From positions 7,527 through 23,192 of the forward strand of contig PKXI01000396.1 in the NCBI GenBank assembly GCA_003133425.1: a stretch of DNA of 15,666 bases, written 5' to 3'. Numbering within the stretch: the stretch's first letter is position 1; each line of letters begins with the position of its first letter. The position numbers and the translations under genes are program-made. Below the pieces are notes generated by a model. The model was given only the letters and a program-made list of their open reading frames with translations, was not told where the DNA came from and ran no database searches. Shown piece after piece: positions 14,525 to 15,666 of the stretch. The stretch comes from Acidobacteriaceae bacterium (GTDB lineage Bacteria; Acidobacteriota; Terriglobia; Terriglobales; Acidobacteriaceae).

Positions 14525-14610
14525 TCCCGCAGAACCGATAGCGCTCAGCCCTGCTACCCTCAAGGGCACGCGCGCAAGTTGTTCACACAATCCCCTGAGA
14601 GAGAATTCAC

Positions 14611-15309
14611 TTGAGCCCGCTCATGGCCCTCTTCCAAAGGAAACAACGACGGTTGCGCCTGCGGCTGCTCAAGCACCACCTGCCACTGTTTGTCTTCTCC
14701 GTGATCGGCGTCGCCGCTCTTTACTTCACACGCCCCTACAAGGATGTTGTGAGCCGGGCAAGCTTTGCCACTGCTTACCCTGCGTTGGCGCTGCTGGCGG
14801 CAACGCTTTTGGTGGGCCCGTGGAATCTCGTTAAAAAGCTGAAGAACCCGATATCGAGCGACTTGCGGCGGGACATGGGCATCTGGGCGGGGATTCTGGG
14901 GATTCTGCACTCGGCAATCGGTCAGTGTGTCCACCTGCGGGGGCGGCCCTGGCTGTACTACGTCTACGGGCCGAAGGAACACCATAGCTTTCCGTTGCGT
15001 CACGATCTCTTCGGACTTGCCAACTATACGGGGGCAGTGAGCGCGCTTGTGCTGATCGCGCTGCTGGCAACGTCAAACGACTTTTCTTTGCGAGCGCTCG
15101 GCTCCCCGCGATGGAAACAGCTTCAACGCTGGAATTATGCCGTGTTTGCATTGGCCGCAGTCCATTCGTTCGCATACCAGGGAGTGGAAAAACAGCACCT
15201 TCCCTTTGTGGGGACTGCCGCGATCTGCGTTGCGATTACGGTCGCTCTGCAGGTTGCCGGGATTGCGAGGCGGCGAATGAATGTGAATTCTTCCGCGGCT
15301 GAGCCATGA
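14611..15309 (+). CDS. Ferric-reductase-like transmembrane heme protein
   Basis: A 232-residue inner-membrane protein with about six hydrophobic segments (approximately 24-40, 53-70, 89-105, 133-153, 174-190, 199-216). H100 in D-M-G-I-W-A-G-I-L-G-I-L-H and H185 in R-W-N-Y-A-V-F-A-L-A-A-V-H match the heme-ligand positions of the ferric-reductase-like domain (MsrQ and NOX/FRE relatives), so it probably carries b-type heme and moves electrons across the membrane. An Arg/Lys-rich N-terminus predicts a cytosolic start. No flavin/NAD domain is attached and no MsrP partner is adjacent, so its electron donor and acceptor are unknown. The start is TTG 14611 after GAGAGAG; the ATG four codons later lacks an SD. 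Expression probably comes from the TATAAT promoter upstream. Confidence 0.75.
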   Translation: MSPLMALFQRKQRRLRLRLLKHHLPLFVFSVIGVAALYFTRPYKDVVSRASFATAYPALALLAATLLVGPWNLVKKLKNPISSDLRRDMGIWAGILGILHSAIGQCVHLRGRPWLYYVYGPKEHHSFPLRHDLFGLANYTGAVSALVLIALLATSNDFSLRALGSPRWKQLQRWNYAVFALAAVHSFAYQGVEKQHLPFVGTAAICVAITVALQVAGIARRRMNVNSSAAEP

Positions 15310-15437
15310 CAGAGTGTAAGCTGACTAGCAGGTTATTCAGCGTCTTCAAAAAACCGAGCGCGCGCTGCAAGGCTGCGCCGGGGTTGTAACGTGCGCCAGG
15401 TCCTGCGCACGGTGATCGAAACGGAGGTCCGAATCGG

Positions 15438-15666
15438 ATGGCGATCTTCCAGCAGTTACCTCCTGAGGCAGTGAAGATTGTTCTGGTGCTTTTTCTGTCG
15501 TTCCTGCTGGGGCTGGAACGAGAGGAGCACAAGGCGGCAGGCAGTTACTCGTTCGGCGGAGTGCGGACGTTTCCGCTGATCGGACTGATCGGCTATTCCC
15601 TTGCCCTGTTCTCCGGCACGCAGTTGCTGCCCCTGACGATCGGCTTCCTGGTCATCGCCGGATTTC
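15438..15666 (+). CDS. MgtC/SapB-type membrane protein, 3'-truncated
   Basis: The first 76 codons of a membrane protein run off the window end without a stop. GGAGG at 15423-15427 precedes ATG 15438 by ten bases. The visible sequence has a hydrophobic helix (V-K-I-V-L-V-L-F-L-S-F-L-L), then G-L-E-R-E-E and G-G-V-R-T-F-P-L-I-G-L-I-G, the paired signature of the MgtC/SapB N-terminal domain, also found in the longer DUF4010-containing proteins. MgtC proteins are linked to growth at low Mg2+ and to control of membrane ATPases; which subtype this is depends on the missing part. The 128 bp before it hold no clear promoter. Confidence 0.8.
   Translation, partial: MAIFQQLPPEAVKIVLVLFLSFLLGLEREEHKAAGSYSFGGVRTFPLIGLIGYSLALFSGTQLLPLTIGFLVIAGF

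Overview
The window is GC-rich bacterial chromosome, densely coded on both strands, with many GTG/TTG starts and mostly housekeeping or environmental genes. Protein composition, the run of unrelated short operons, and intergenic elements (a degenerate AGCTNTC heptamer array; a CCCAGGGT/ACCCTGGG hairpin) remind me of soil Acidobacteriota (Terriglobia). That assignment is an impression from gene style; no rRNA or other marker is present to settle it.

Layout. 1-1074 (+): 3' part of an NRAMP-family metal transporter cut by the window edge. 1161-2495 (-): a HAD-type phosphatase followed by a MutT-type Nudix hydrolase. 2666-4948 (-): a roughly 760-residue fusion of a membrane fatty-acid-desaturase-type di-iron domain, a Rieske [2Fe-2S] domain and an NqrF-like FAD/NAD reductase. 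It is divergent from a sugar-porter MFS transporter at 5189-6583 (+), with a 240-bp shared upstream region carrying a dyad. 6904-8960 (+): two tyrosine recombinases, XerD-like and XerC-like, overlapping by ATGA. 8985-11204 (-): argJ, followed by a shortened E1-alpha-like protein that lacks its thiamine-diphosphate signature. 11310-11566: a roughly 235-bp non-coding element with 19-bp terminal inverted repeats and an apparent 11-bp flanking direct repeat. 11581-13402 (+): a PAS-GGDEF diguanylate cyclase overlapping a ModF/YlmA-like ABC ATPase. 13589-14330 (+): a possible leader ORF, a secreted Gly/His-rich repeat protein and a strong intrinsic terminator. 14501-15309 (+): a promoter with an operator-like dyad and a ferric-reductase-like heme membrane protein. 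15438-end (+): the 5' end of a MgtC/SapB-type membrane protein.

How they fit together. There is no single large pathway. The self-contained oxidase chain, from NAD(P)H through FAD and Rieske cluster to di-iron site, needs only a substrate, and its divergent partner is a transporter with an altered sugar-binding motif. XerC/XerD would act together in chromosome dimer resolution. ArgJ is the arginine-biosynthesis acetyl-recycling enzyme. The E1-like protein is the strongest candidate for a repurposed or inactive enzyme. No RNA gene, CRISPR array, defence system or intact transposase was found.
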